Source: an uncultured Pelagibacteraceae bacterium (GTDB lineage: Bacteria > Pseudomonadota > Alphaproteobacteria > Pelagibacterales > Pelagibacteraceae). From it: DNA of 59,307 bases. Both the position numbers and the translations under genes were made by a program. Location of the stretch: assembly GCA_902579215.1 (NCBI GenBank), contig CACHGH010000006.1:1-59307 (forward strand), given 5' to 3'. Every line of letters begins with the position of its first letter. The stretch's first letter is position 1. The notes below the pieces were generated by a model. It made no database searches. It worked only from the letters and a program-made list of their open reading frames with translations, and was not told the DNA's origin. This document shows positions 1-8,279 of the stretch, piece after piece.

Positions 1-878
1 TTTAAATATTTATCTCCAATAATCTTGCAATTATTTTCTTCTAATTTATTTAATATTGGATTACAAAATTTTTTTACAATTTTTTTATGCATAAGAATAG
101 TTTCAGTTGCACCACAAATACTAGTATTTCTAAGTTTGGCATTGTACACAATTTTAATTGACATTGATAAGTCAGCATCTCTATCAATATATGTATGGCA
201 AATTCCTTCTAAGTGACCAATTATAGGAATTTTTGATTTATTTTGGACTTTTTTTACAAGACCCTTTCCTCCTCTTGGAATAATTATATCTATATATTTA
301 GTCATACCTGAAAGCATAAAATTCACATATTTTCTCTCTCTTTTTTCAACTAATTGAACATAATTAGGATTTAAGTTATTTTTTTTTAAAGCTTTTCTAA
401 AAAGTGAAACTAAAATTTTATTAGAATTTAGTGCTTCGCTACCACCTCTTAATATTACAGCGTTTCCAGATTTAAAACATAAACAAGCTACATCTGAAGC
501 TACATTAGGTCTACTTTCAAATATTACACCAATTGTTCCGATTGGAGTTGAAACTTGTTTAATAATTAAATTATTAGGTCTTTTCCATTTGTTTATAACA
601 TTATCAACTGGATCTTTTAATTTGATTACATTATTTATAGCTTTACATATTTCGTCGATTTTTTTTGAATTAATTTTTAATCTATTAATTAGGTTTTTTC
701 TAAGATTTTTTTTTTTAGAAAATTCAATATCTTTTTTATTTTTATTTATTATTATTTTTTTATTTTTTTTAATTAATTTTAAATAATCAATTAATATCTT
801 ATTTTTAATTTTAGAATTTAATCTAACCTTTGATGCAACCCGTGCATTATTTCCAATAAAATGCATTAAACTTTTCAT
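1..878 (-). CDS. proA: Gamma-glutamyl phosphate reductase (glutamate-5-semialdehyde dehydrogenase), 3' part outside window
   Basis: Second step of proline synthesis: NADPH-dependent reduction of glutamyl 5-phosphate to glutamate 5-semialdehyde in the cytoplasm. The frame is open from an ATG at 878 to the window edge, giving about 292 of the roughly 415 residues usual for ProA. The visible part begins MKSLMHFIGNNARVASKVRL and contains IIPRGGKGLVKK and SICGATETI, the latter around the catalytic cysteine of this aldehyde-dehydrogenase-like family. The start lies one base after the proB stop, so the two genes form a proB-proA unit, the usual order. The C-terminal end cannot be judged here. Confidence 0.93.
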   Translation of the reverse strand, partial: MKSLMHFIGNNARVASKVRLNSKIKNKILIDYLKLIKKNKKIIINKNKKDIEFSKKKNLRKNLINRLKINSKKIDEICKAINNVIKLKDPVDNVINKWKRPNNLIIKQVSTPIGTIGVIFESRPNVASDVACLCFKSGNAVILRGGSEALNSNKILVSLFRKALKKNNLNPNYVQLVEKRERKYVNFMLSGMTKYIDIIIPRGGKGLVKKVQNKSKIPIIGHLEGICHTYIDRDADLSMSIKIVYNAKLRNTSICGATETILMHKKIVKKFCNPILNKLEENNCKIIGDKYL

Positions 879-879
879 T

Positions 880-1987
880 TTAAATTTCTACCATATCATC
901 TTTGTGTACTACTTCAGATTTAGCAATATATCCTAACAATTGGTCTATTTTACTTGAATGATGACCTTTAATTTTATTTATTTCACTCGAAGAAAAAGAG
1001 CTCAGACCTCTAGCATATTCATCACTATTTTTGTCTATTATTTTAATATGGTCTCCTTTATTAAACTTACCAAAAACTTTTTTAATTCCAGCAGCGAGCA
1101 AACTTTTACCTTTTTTTAGAGCTTGTTTAGCTCCATCATCAATCATAAGTTCTCCTTTTGGTGATACCGAACCTATTATCCATTTTTTTTCTTGCATCAA
1201 GCTTTGAAATTTTTGGCAAAAACCATGTGCAGTCATTTTTTTTAATTATTTTTTGAATTGGTCTAATTGAAAGTCCGTTTGCAATGCACATAAAGCAACC
1301 TGATAATTGACAAATTTTTGCAGCATCAATTTTAGTTTTCATTCCTCCTGTCCCATGTTCACTGGTGCTATTTGTAGAGATTCTTTCAATTTCTTTATCA
1401 ATATTTTTAATTTTTTTAATTAATTTTACATTTTTATCTTTTTTTGGATTTTTTGTATAAAGACCATCCACATCAGAAAGTAAAACCAAACAATCAGCAC
1501 CAGATATTTGAGCTACTCTTGATGCCAATCTATCATTATCACCATATTTTATTTCTGTAGTTGCGGTACTATCATTTTCATTAACAATTGGTACAAATCC
1601 TAATTCAAATAAATTTTCAAAAGTTCTTTTTGCATTTAAAGATCTTCTTCTTTGCTCAGTGTCATCTAGTGTCAATAAAATTTGCGATATATTTATCCTT
1701 TTTTTTGCAAATGTTTTGTTAAAAAGATTCATTAATTGTATTTGACCAATTGATGCTACAGCCTGACTTTTATCAATTTTCAAATTTCTTTTGTTTAAAT
1801 TTAATTTTTTACATCCAATTGCTATTGCTCCAGAACTCACAATTATGATTTTTTTATTTTGAATTAAAAGATCTTTTATGTCTTTAGAAAATTCTGTAAG
1901 CCACTTTTGTCTTATATTTTTATCATTATCAATTAGTAATGATGATCCAATTTTAATTACAATTTTTTTAGAATTTTTAAGATACAT
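880..1987 (-). CDS. proB: Glutamate 5-kinase, interrupted by an apparent frameshift
   Basis: First step of proline synthesis: ATP-dependent phosphorylation of glutamate. The gene appears as two overlapping frames. The first, 1987 down to 1139, holds the amino-acid-kinase domain (IKIGSSLL, VSSGAIAIG, GTGGMKTKIDAA). The second, reading to 880, holds the PUA domain (WIIGSVSPKGE, then GHHSSKIDQLLGY). They meet at an 8-base A run on the coding strand (plus-strand T run 1183-1190), at about residue 266, between the two domains. Reading seven A instead of eight gives one 368-residue protein, the usual ProB length, with DARKK joined to WIIG. This may be a sequencing error, a real mutation or transcript slippage. 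Read literally, the product is a kinase domain with about 15 aberrant tail residues. The obg stop overlaps its start by 11 bases. Confidence 0.9.
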
Positions 1988-2960
1988 AAGATAATAGCTT
2001 TGCTTTTATTTTTGAAACTGATTTTTTATCTAAAGTAGATAATGTTAAAACATCACATTTTTTACTTTTAGAGAAATTTTTTTTAATTTTTTCAATCATT
2101 TCTTTTTCTATTAAATCAGTTTTATTTAAGATAATTATTTCTTTTTTCTTTAATAATTCCTTGCTGTACTTTGATATTTCATTTTTTATTTGTTTATATG
2201 AATCTTCTAAATTTTTATCTGTAATATCAATCATATGAATTAAAGTTTTGCATCTTTCAATATGTTTAAGAAATTTTATTCCTAAACCAGTTCCTTTATG
2301 TGCACCCTCTATTAATCCAGGTATATCAGCTATAGTAATTTCTTTATCATCATACTCAGCTACACCCAAGTTAGGATTAATGGTTGTAAACTTGTAATTT
2401 GCAATCTTAGGATTTGCATTAGTAATGGCACCTAACAGACTTGATTTACCAGCATTTGGCAAACCAATAATTCCTATGTCGGCAATTGTTTTTAATTGTA
2501 ACCAAATCCAAAATTCCTCTCCCTCTTGTCCTTTAGTAAATTTCCTTGGAGCACGATTTGTAGAAGTTTTAAAATTTGTATTACCAAGACCACCTCTTCC
2601 ACCATTTGCAACTACAAATTCTTCTTTTTCTAATTTAAAGTCAAACAATAGTGTTTTGTTATCCTCTTCTAACAATTGTGTGCCGATAGGAACTTTTAAG
2701 TATAAATTCTTACCACTTTTCCCACTTTTGTTTTTACTCATTCCATCTTGACCTCTTTCAGCTTTAAAGTGCTGTGTATACCTGTAGTCAATTAAAGTGT
2801 TTAAATTTCTTTCTGATTTAATAATGATTGATGCACCTTTTCCACCGTTTCCACCATCAGGTCCACCGAATTCTATAAATTTTTCCCTACGCATGCTTGC
2901 TGAACCGGATCCTCCAGTGCCTGCTTTTACAAAAATTTTAACTTGATCTAAGAACTTCAT
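1977..2960 (-). CDS. obg: Obg family ribosome-associated GTPase
   Basis: Essential GTPase that binds the large ribosomal subunit and helps its late assembly. The 327 residues contain the glycine-rich Obg fold (about 1-157, with GGNGGKGAS and ANGGRGGLGN) followed by the G domain: Walker A GLPNAGKSS, switch II DIPGLIEGAHKG, and NKTD for base recognition. It is shorter than the 390-residue E. coli protein and ends soon after the G domain, so no variable C-terminal extension is seen. It follows rplU and rpmA on the same strand, the common bacterial order, and its end overlaps the start of proB by 11 bases. Confidence 0.96.
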   Translation of the reverse strand: MKFLDQVKIFVKAGTGGSGSASMRREKFIEFGGPDGGNGGKGASIIIKSERNLNTLIDYRYTQHFKAERGQDGMSKNKSGKSGKNLYLKVPIGTQLLEEDNKTLLFDFKLEKEEFVVANGGRGGLGNTNFKTSTNRAPRKFTKGQEGEEFWIWLQLKTIADIGIIGLPNAGKSSLLGAITNANPKIANYKFTTINPNLGVAEYDDKEITIADIPGLIEGAHKGTGLGIKFLKHIERCKTLIHMIDITDKNLEDSYKQIKNEISKYSKELLKKKEIIILNKTDLIEKEMIEKIKKNFSKSKKCDVLTLSTLDKKSVSKIKAKLLSYVS

Positions 2961-2994
2961 AATACAACTGTTTTAATTTTTTTTGTTGTATCTA

Positions 2995-3249
2995 CTAATT
3001 GGGTTTTACAGAAACAAATGTTTTATCTGATTTGCTTTTTTTAAATTCAACTTTACCTTTAACCTTTGAAAAGATTGAATGATCTTTTCCAATCCCAACA
3101 TATCTTCCAGGAAAAATTTTAGTTCCCCTTTGTCTAACTATTATATTTCCAGGATTTACAATCTGACCACCGTATTTTTTTACTCCAAGCCTTCTACCGG
3201 CACTATCACGTCCATTTCTGGATGATCCACCTGCTTTTTTTGTTGCCAT
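2995..3249 (-). CDS. rpmA: 50S ribosomal protein L27
   Basis: Structural protein of the large ribosomal subunit, placed near the peptidyl-transferase centre. The 84 residues begin [20 protein letters not shown], the highly conserved L27 N-terminus, and carry [11 protein letters not shown]. There is no N-terminal extension needing proteolytic removal. It lies 12 bases after rplU and 34 bases before obg, and is probably transcribed from the promoter in front of rplU. Confidence 0.98.
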   Translation of the reverse strand: MATKKAGGSSRNGRDSAGRRLGVKKYGGQIVNPGNIIVRQRGTKIFPGRYVGIGKDHSIFSKVKGKVEFKKSKSDKTFVSVKPN

Positions 3250-3261
3250 AAATTACCTAAA

Positions 3262-3657
3262 TTATTTTTCCTTTACTTTTTTTTCTATTTTTTTTTCTGG
3301 CTTTGATAGTTTCGGAGCTTCAGATAAAACTTTTCCATCTTTTGAAAATATTTTATTTATTCTTACCAATGAAAATTCTTGTCTATGACCATTTTTTCTT
3401 CTTGAGTTTTTTCTTCTTCTTTTTTTAAAAATTAAAACTGTTCTATTTTTTCCATTTTTAACTAAATCTGCCTCAACTTTTGCACCAGTTATTTTTGGAG
3501 AACCTAATTCTGCAGTTTTATCATCTCCATAAGCCAAGATTTCTTTAAATTCAATTTTTGAGTTAGGCTTTGTATTATCAATCTTTTCGATTTTTAATAT
3601 CTCTCCAGCCTTTACTTTATATTGTTTTCCACCTGTCTGAATTATTGCAAATGACAT
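3262..3657 (-). CDS. rplU: 50S ribosomal protein L21
   Basis: Large-subunit ribosomal protein binding 23S rRNA. It begins MSFAIIQTGGKQYKVKAGE and has the typical KKRRRKNSRRKNGHRQ basic stretch. At 131 residues it is longer than the usual 103; the extra residues are a lysine- and glutamate-rich tail ending KKIEKKVKEK. It is the first gene of the rplU-rpmA-obg-proB-proA run on the minus strand, with AGGAAG a few bases before the ATG and a good sigma-70-like promoter just upstream. Confidence 0.97.
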   Translation of the reverse strand: MSFAIIQTGGKQYKVKAGEILKIEKIDNTKPNSKIEFKEILAYGDDKTAELGSPKITGAKVEADLVKNGKNRTVLIFKKRRRKNSRRKNGHRQEFSLVRINKIFSKDGKVLSEAPKLSKPEKKIEKKVKEK

Positions 3658-3684
3658 AATACTTCCTTAATTTTTATAGACTGC

Positions 3685-3712
3685 AATATAGTTCTACACT
3701 TATTTTAGTCAA
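3685..3712 (-). promoter_or_regulatory. Predicted sigma-70-type promoter of rplU-rpmA-obg
   Basis: On the minus strand, TTGACT (3707-3712) and TATATT (3685-3690) are separated by 16 bases. Initiation would fall near 3678, about 20 bases before the rplU start, leaving room for the AGGAAG ribosome-binding site. It sits in the 65-base gap after the gloB stop. Predicted from the sequence only. Confidence 0.6.
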
Positions 3713-3722
3713 GCTGATTAAG

Positions 3723-4442
3723 TTAAGAATTATCCTTTAAATCTCTTAATTTTGAAAAGTCCTTTAAATTTTTTGCTCTCAAAAAAATATTACAGGCTAA
3801 TTCCTCATCAATTGTTGAAGGAATGGTAGGTAATTCTTTTTTTAATTGGAGTTTTATTTTAGAAATTTTTTTTTCAAGATTTTTGTTGAAAGAGTCATGT
3901 TCTAAACAAAATAATGAGTTTTTAAGAGTGTATTCGTGTCCACAATAAATTTTAGTATCTTTAGGAAGTTTTTTTAATTTATTTAAAGAATTGTACATTT
4001 GCTCATAAGTTCCTTCAAATATTCTACCACATCCTAGTGAAAAAAGAGTATCTCCTGTGAATACTAATTTGTTTTTGGGAAAATAAAAACAGATATGCCC
4101 TGTTGTATGGCCAGGTATATGCATAATTTTTGATTCAAAATTTTCATATTTCCAAATTTGATTATCTTCCAGTAGTATATCTATATCAGGTATTCTTTGT
4201 TTATCGTTTTTAAAACCAACAACCTTTGCTCCATACATTTTTTTTAGCTCTTTATTTCCACCTACATGATCATAATGATGGTGAGTATTAAGAATAAACT
4301 TTAATTTAATATTGTGATGTTCAACAAAATTAATAATAGGTTCATGCTCACTGGGATCTACCACACATGCATTATTAGTTTTTTTATCTATAATTAAATA
4401 TGAATAATTATCCTCTAAGCATTTAATTATTTCTACTTTCAT
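3723..4442 (-). CDS. gloB: Hydroxyacylglutathione hydrolase (glyoxalase II)
   Basis: Hydrolyses S-lactoylglutathione to lactate and glutathione, the second step of methylglyoxal detoxification. The 239-residue protein has the metallo-beta-lactamase fold. The metal motif THHHYDH is near residue 54, with further ligands at GHTTGH and FTGDTLF, and GCGRIFEGTYEQM and CGHEYT are glyoxalase II signatures. Length is normal (about 250). It starts one base after the metW stop and so continues the metX-metW unit, an arrangement often seen in alphaproteobacteria. Confidence 0.93.
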   Translation of the reverse strand: MKVEIIKCLEDNYSYLIIDKKTNNACVVDPSEHEPIINFVEHHNIKLKFILNTHHHYDHVGGNKELKKMYGAKVVGFKNDKQRIPDIDILLEDNQIWKYENFESKIMHIPGHTTGHICFYFPKNKLVFTGDTLFSLGCGRIFEGTYEQMYNSLNKLKKLPKDTKIYCGHEYTLKNSLFCLEHDSFNKNLEKKISKIKLQLKKELPTIPSTIDEELACNIFLRAKNLKDFSKLRDLKDNS

Positions 4443-4443
4443 A

Positions 4444-4998
4444 TTATTTTTCTATTATAAAAATACCTAACTCTGAAAATAAATTTTGAAAACTTAGGTT
4501 TGAACTATTAATTTTTATATTTTTTTTTTTACAATAATTAACAAAATCTTTAATTGTGCACATATGAAGGTTTGGCGTATCGTACCATTCATTAGGTAAA
4601 TTTTCTGTTATTGGCATTGTTCCTTGAAAAAGCAAATGTATTCTAACTTTCCAATATCCAAAATTAGGTATTGTAACAATTGCTTTTTTTCCGACTCTTA
4701 GTAATTCATTAATTACATTTTCTGGATCTAAAAATGCCTGGAGTGTTTGACTCAAAACAACATAATCAAAAGATGACTCTGGAAATTGCTTTAAATCTTT
4801 TTCAGCATCACCTTCTATGACTGTAAGCCCTTTTTCTATACACTTCTGCACATTATGCTTTGATAATTCTAGGCCTCTTATATCGTTGGTAATATTTTCA
4901 GAAATATATTTCATTAACTCACCATCACCACAACCAACATCTAAAACTTTAGAATCCTTAGTAATTAATTTAGCTATTATATTAAATTCTTTTTTCAT
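4444..4998 (-). CDS. metW: Methionine biosynthesis protein MetW
   Basis: SAM-dependent methyltransferase-fold protein that accompanies MetX in many proteobacteria and is thought to assist homoserine acetylation. The glycine-rich loop VLDVGCGDGELMKYI is near the N-terminus, followed by VVLSQTLQAFLDP and TIPNFGYWKVR, which are typical of MetW. The start chosen at 4998 gives 184 residues beginning MKKEFN, the usual length. The frame stays open to 5058, but that extension lies wholly inside the end of metX and is out of family range. The chosen start overlaps the metX stop by 17 bases, so the two are probably translationally coupled. Confidence 0.9.
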   Translation of the reverse strand: MKKEFNIIAKLITKDSKVLDVGCGDGELMKYISENITNDIRGLELSKHNVQKCIEKGLTVIEGDAEKDLKQFPESSFDYVVLSQTLQAFLDPENVINELLRVGKKAIVTIPNFGYWKVRIHLLFQGTMPITENLPNEWYDTPNLHMCTIKDFVNYCKKKNIKINSSNLSFQNLFSELGIFIIEK

Positions 4999-6115
4999 TG
5001 ATTTTTTTATATGAAGTTTTAAGAAAATTTTTAACAGCACTAAGGAAATCTGGAACATCTAATAAAAATGAATCATGTCCTTTGTCAGATGTTATTTCAG
5101 CGAATCCAACATCTTTTCCAATTGCGTTAAGTGCGATTACTATTTCTCGATTTTCAGATGTAGGGTATAGCCAATCAGAGGTAAAAGAAATAACAAAAAA
5201 TTTTGTTTTACTCTTTTCAAAAGCTTTAGAAAGATTTCCGTTAAATTGTTTTGTTAAATCAAAATAATCCATAGCTCTTGTTATAAATAAATAACTATTT
5301 GCATCGAAACGATCAACAAAAACTGAACCTTGATATCTTAAATAGCTTTCTATTTGAAAATCTGCATCAAATCCAAATTTTAAATCATCTCTTTCTTGCA
5401 ATTTTCTTCCAAATTTTTCCTGCAAACCTTTCTTTGATAAATATGTGATATGAGCAGCCATCCTTGCAACAGCTAAACCTTTATCAGGTGATTTTTTGTT
5501 TTCCTCATAAAATCCATTTGACCAATTATTATCAGCCATTATTGATTGTCTTCCAAGTTCATTTAATGCAATGTTTTGTGCAGAGTGACTTGCAGTACAT
5601 GCAATCGGAACAGCGGTATGAGTTTTATTTGGAAAATTTGAAACGAACTGCAGTACTTGCATCCCACCCATTGAACCACCAATAACTGAGAATAATTTTT
5701 CAATTTTAAAAAATTCTAGCAGATGATATTGAGCATTAACCATATCATTAATTGTTATAACTGGAAAATTGGTACCAAATGGTTTATTTGTACTTGAGTC
5801 AATGCTACTTGGACCATAAGATCCCATACATCCACCAATAACGTTTGCACATATCACAAAATATTTTTCTGTATCGATAGCCTTTCCTGGACCTAATAAA
5901 TAATTCCACCAACCTTCCTTATTTGTTATAGGATTTATCCCCGATGCATATTGATCACCAGTTAAAGCATGGAATGCTAAAATTGCATTATTTTTTTTTT
6001 CATTTAATTTTCCATATGTTTCATATGCTAATGGAAAATTAGATATGGTTTTTCCACAATCCAGCTTTAAAGGTTTATCAATAATTAATTTCTTTACCTT
6101 TTTAGTATTATTCAT
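4982..6115 (-). CDS. metX: Homoserine O-acetyltransferase
   Basis: Acetyl-CoA-dependent activation of homoserine, the committed step towards methionine. This is an alpha/beta-hydrolase of 377 residues. It has the early motifs AFHALTGDQYASG and CANVIGGCMGSYGPSS, the nucleophile elbow VIGGSMGGMQ, and a C-terminal GHDSFLLD holding the catalytic histidine. A SAM-II riboswitch with its own promoter precedes it, so expression should fall when SAM is plentiful. It leads the metX-metW-gloB unit and is divergent from hisC-tyrA. Some related enzymes use succinyl-CoA; the sequence alone does not settle the acyl donor. Confidence 0.93.
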   Translation of the reverse strand: MNNTKKVKKLIIDKPLKLDCGKTISNFPLAYETYGKLNEKKNNAILAFHALTGDQYASGINPITNKEGWWNYLLGPGKAIDTEKYFVICANVIGGCMGSYGPSSIDSSTNKPFGTNFPVITINDMVNAQYHLLEFFKIEKLFSVIGGSMGGMQVLQFVSNFPNKTHTAVPIACTASHSAQNIALNELGRQSIMADNNWSNGFYEENKKSPDKGLAVARMAAHITYLSKKGLQEKFGRKLQERDDLKFGFDADFQIESYLRYQGSVFVDRFDANSYLFITRAMDYFDLTKQFNGNLSKAFEKSKTKFFVISFTSDWLYPTSENREIVIALNAIGKDVGFAEITSDKGHDSFLLDVPDFLSAVKNFLKTSYKKINEKRI

Positions 6116-6146
6116 TTTTCTTTCTTTTGAATTGGAGGTAAAAAAA

Positions 6147-6197
6147 CTTATTTAGCGGTTTTTTTAAAGCGCTCGCAATTCAGTTAAATCAGCGCAT
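6147..6197 (-). promoter_or_regulatory. SAM-II riboswitch upstream of metX
   Basis: On the minus strand the blocks GCGCTGATTTAAC, ATTGCGAGCGC and GCTAAA occur in the order and spacing of the SAM-II (SAM-alpha) aptamer. The P1 stem forms between GCGCT (6191-6195) and AGCGC, and the downstream GCTAAA supplies the pseudoknot strand. The aptamer begins almost at the predicted transcription start. About 30 bases separate its end from the metX ATG, and a strong GGAG-like ribosome site is not evident there, only AAAGAAAG. Recognised by resemblance to metX SAM-II aptamers known from marine alphaproteobacteria. Confidence 0.88.
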
Positions 6198-6201
6198 AAA
6201 T

Positions 6202-6230
6202 TATTTACATGATACAATTATATATGTCAA
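6202..6230 (-). promoter_or_regulatory. Predicted sigma-70-type promoter of metX
   Basis: On the minus strand a perfect TTGACA (6225-6230) lies 17 bases from TAAATA (6202-6207). Initiation would fall near 6195, exactly where the SAM-II P1 stem starts, so almost no leader precedes the aptamer. Confidence 0.7.
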
Positions 6231-6303
6231 TTTTATTTAAATATTAAATATTTTATGTAATTAAGTAATTTTTTATCTATAAAGATACAAAATATTGAAA
6301 ATT

Positions 6304-7389
6304 ATGACTTCGCTTAACTTTAGAAAAATAAATATACGACCCTATAAGCCAGGAAAATCTATATTAAAAAAAAAGACAAAAGTAATAAAACTTTCAGCTA
6401 ATGAATCGGCATTAGGGATGAGTCCAAAAGCGTCTAAAATTTTGCAAGCCAAAAAATTAAAAATTTCTAAATACCCAGATAGTAAAGCGAATAAATTAAG
6501 AAAAATAATCTCTTCGAAATTTAAATGTGAATTTAATAAAATTATTTGTGGATCGGGATCAGATGAATTAATTCAAATGTTGTGTCAACTTTTTCTTACA
6601 TCTAAAGATGAGGTAATTGTACCACAATACAGTTTTTTGATGTACAGAATATATGCTTCAATTGTTGGAGCAAAGGTAGTTTTTTCTAAAGAAAAAGAAT
6701 TTAGGGTTTCTCCTGAAGAAATAATTAAAAAAGTTAATAAAAAAACAAAGATTGTATTTATAGCAAATCCAAACAATCCTACTGGTACATATTTAGAAAA
6801 AAAAGAATTAATTAAATTAAGAAAAAAATTAAATAAAAGAATTTTGTTGGTTATAGATGATGCTTATGACGAATATATGAAAGATAATAAATATTCTTCA
6901 GGATTAAAAATTTTTAAAAATAAAAAAAATGTTTTTATTTTAAGAACTTTTTCTAAAGTATATGGACTTGCATCTTTAAGAGTGGGCTGGGGATACGGAG
7001 ATCGAAAAATAGTAAATGCTCTATATGCTATTAAACCTCCCTTTAATGTTAATAAAATTGCTCAATTATGTGCAATTGAATCTTTAAAAGATAACAAATT
7101 TATTAAAAGATCAGTTAAACATAATTTATTTTGGAGTAAAAAAATTAAAAATAACTTGGAACAGTTTAATATATTTAGTAATAAAGTAAGTGCAAATTTT
7201 CTTCTACTTAATTTTGATAAATGTAAATTAACAGCAAATAGTATTGAAAAAAAATTACAAAAAAAAGGTTTAATATTGCGAGAAACTAGATCCTATGGAA
7301 TTAAAAATTGTTTACGATTAACAATTGGAAATAACTATGAAAACAAGTTTTTTTTAGAAAGTATAAAGACGATATTTAAAAATGTTTAA
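6304..7389 (+). CDS. hisC: Histidinol-phosphate aminotransferase family (HisC)
   Basis: Class I/II PLP-dependent aminotransferase. It is likely to transaminate histidinol phosphate and possibly aromatic amino acid precursors as well. Seen are LSANESALGMSP, CGSGSDELI, ANPNNPTGTYL, DDAYDEY and the PLP-lysine region TFSKVYGLASLRVG. The ATG at 6304 gives 361 residues; an in-frame TTG at 6295 would add three. It overlaps tyrA by 8 bases, and a hisC-tyrA pair divergent from metX is common in alphaproteobacteria. That context favours a role in tyrosine and phenylalanine synthesis alongside, or instead of, histidine. Confidence 0.88.
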   Translation: MTSLNFRKINIRPYKPGKSILKKKTKVIKLSANESALGMSPKASKILQAKKLKISKYPDSKANKLRKIISSKFKCEFNKIICGSGSDELIQMLCQLFLTSKDEVIVPQYSFLMYRIYASIVGAKVVFSKEKEFRVSPEEIIKKVNKKTKIVFIANPNNPTGTYLEKKELIKLRKKLNKRILLVIDDAYDEYMKDNKYSSGLKIFKNKKNVFILRTFSKVYGLASLRVGWGYGDRKIVNALYAIKPPFNVNKIAQLCAIESLKDNKFIKRSVKHNLFWSKKIKNNLEQFNIFSNKVSANFLLLNFDKCKLTANSIEKKLQKKGLILRETRSYGIKNCLRLTIGNNYENKFFLESIKTIFKNV

Positions 7390-8278
7390 AAAAGTATTAA
7401 TTATTGGATGTGGTTTAATAGGTTCATCAATACTACGATCTATAAAATATAAAAAGTTGTCAAAAAAAACTTTTATTCTTGAAAGATCAAAAAAAAATAT
7501 TTCTAAAATAAAAAAAATCAAATCAAATTGTAAGTTTATTAAAAGTATAAATAAGGAAATATATGATGTTGATCTAGTGATAATATCTACACCTATGAGT
7601 GAATATAAAAAAATTATTCAAAAACTAAATAATACATTGAAACCCAATGCTCTTATTACAGATGTTGGTTCCACAAAGCGAAATATAATTAAATTAAAGA
7701 ATAAAAATTTAAACAAAAAAATACATTGGATATCGAGCCATCCTATAGCGGGATCTGAGGTTAGTGGACCAGAATATGGAAATAAAAATTTATTTATAAA
7801 TAAATGGTGCGTAATAATTAAAGAAAGAAAACAAAGTTTAAAAAAACTTAATGTAATAAAAAAATTCTGGAAAAAAATTGGATCAAAAGTAGTTTTAATG
7901 AACGCTAATAACCATGATAGTATTTTTGCTATTACAAGTCATTTACCCCATTTGATTGCTTACAATTTAATTAAAACAGCTCAAGATTCAGAAAAAATTC
8001 AGAGAAAAAATCTAATTCAATATAGTGCTGGAGGTTTGAGAGATTTTTCAAGAATAGCTGCTTCTAATGAGGTTATGTGGAGAGATGTATTTTTTAGCAA
8101 TGATAATATTATTAAAGCTATCAATATATTTACAAAAAATTTAAACTCATTCAAAAAAATAATTCAAAATAAAAACAATAAAAAACTTTTATCTCAATTA
8201 TCTAATTCCAAAAAAGCAAGAAGAAAAATTGTTCAATTAAAACAAGATGTAGCAAAACCTGATTTTGGAAGAGAGTAA
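7382..8278 (+). CDS. tyrA: Prephenate/arogenate dehydrogenase family protein
   Basis: NAD(P)-dependent oxidative decarboxylation of prephenate or arogenate on the way to tyrosine. The 298-residue protein has an N-terminal Rossmann motif GCGLIGSSILR, then STPMSEY, DVGSTKRNI and the substrate-site region SSHPIAGSEVSGPEYG, with SHLPHLIAYNLI and FRIAASNEVMWRD-like segments further on. No chorismate mutase domain is fused. It overlaps hisC by 8 bases and ends one base before the convergent NlpC/P60 gene. Whether it prefers prephenate or arogenate cannot be told from the sequence. Confidence 0.9.
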   Translation: MFKKVLIIGCGLIGSSILRSIKYKKLSKKTFILERSKKNISKIKKIKSNCKFIKSINKEIYDVDLVIISTPMSEYKKIIQKLNNTLKPNALITDVGSTKRNIIKLKNKNLNKKIHWISSHPIAGSEVSGPEYGNKNLFINKWCVIIKERKQSLKKLNVIKKFWKKIGSKVVLMNANNHDSIFAITSHLPHLIAYNLIKTAQDSEKIQRKNLIQYSAGGLRDFSRIAASNEVMWRDVFFSNDNIIKAINIFTKNLNSFKKIIQNKNNKKLLSQLSNSKKARRKIVQLKQDVAKPDFGRE

Positions 8279-8279
8279 T

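Noticed and set aside
25-786. Open frames on the plus strand at 25-216 and 589-786
   Set aside because: They are antisense to proA, whose conserved motifs are clear on the minus strand; their products are low-complexity hydrophobic strings typical of complemented AT-rich coding DNA.
1139-1236. Programmed ribosomal frameshifting in proB as a deliberate mechanism
   Set aside because: The A8 run is a possible slip site but no stimulatory structure was recognised; error or simple slippage is more likely, so it is reported only as a frameshift.
1977-2960. Plus-strand frame inside obg (2425-2751)
   Set aside because: Antisense shadow of a conserved GTPase gene; no start signal or family resemblance.
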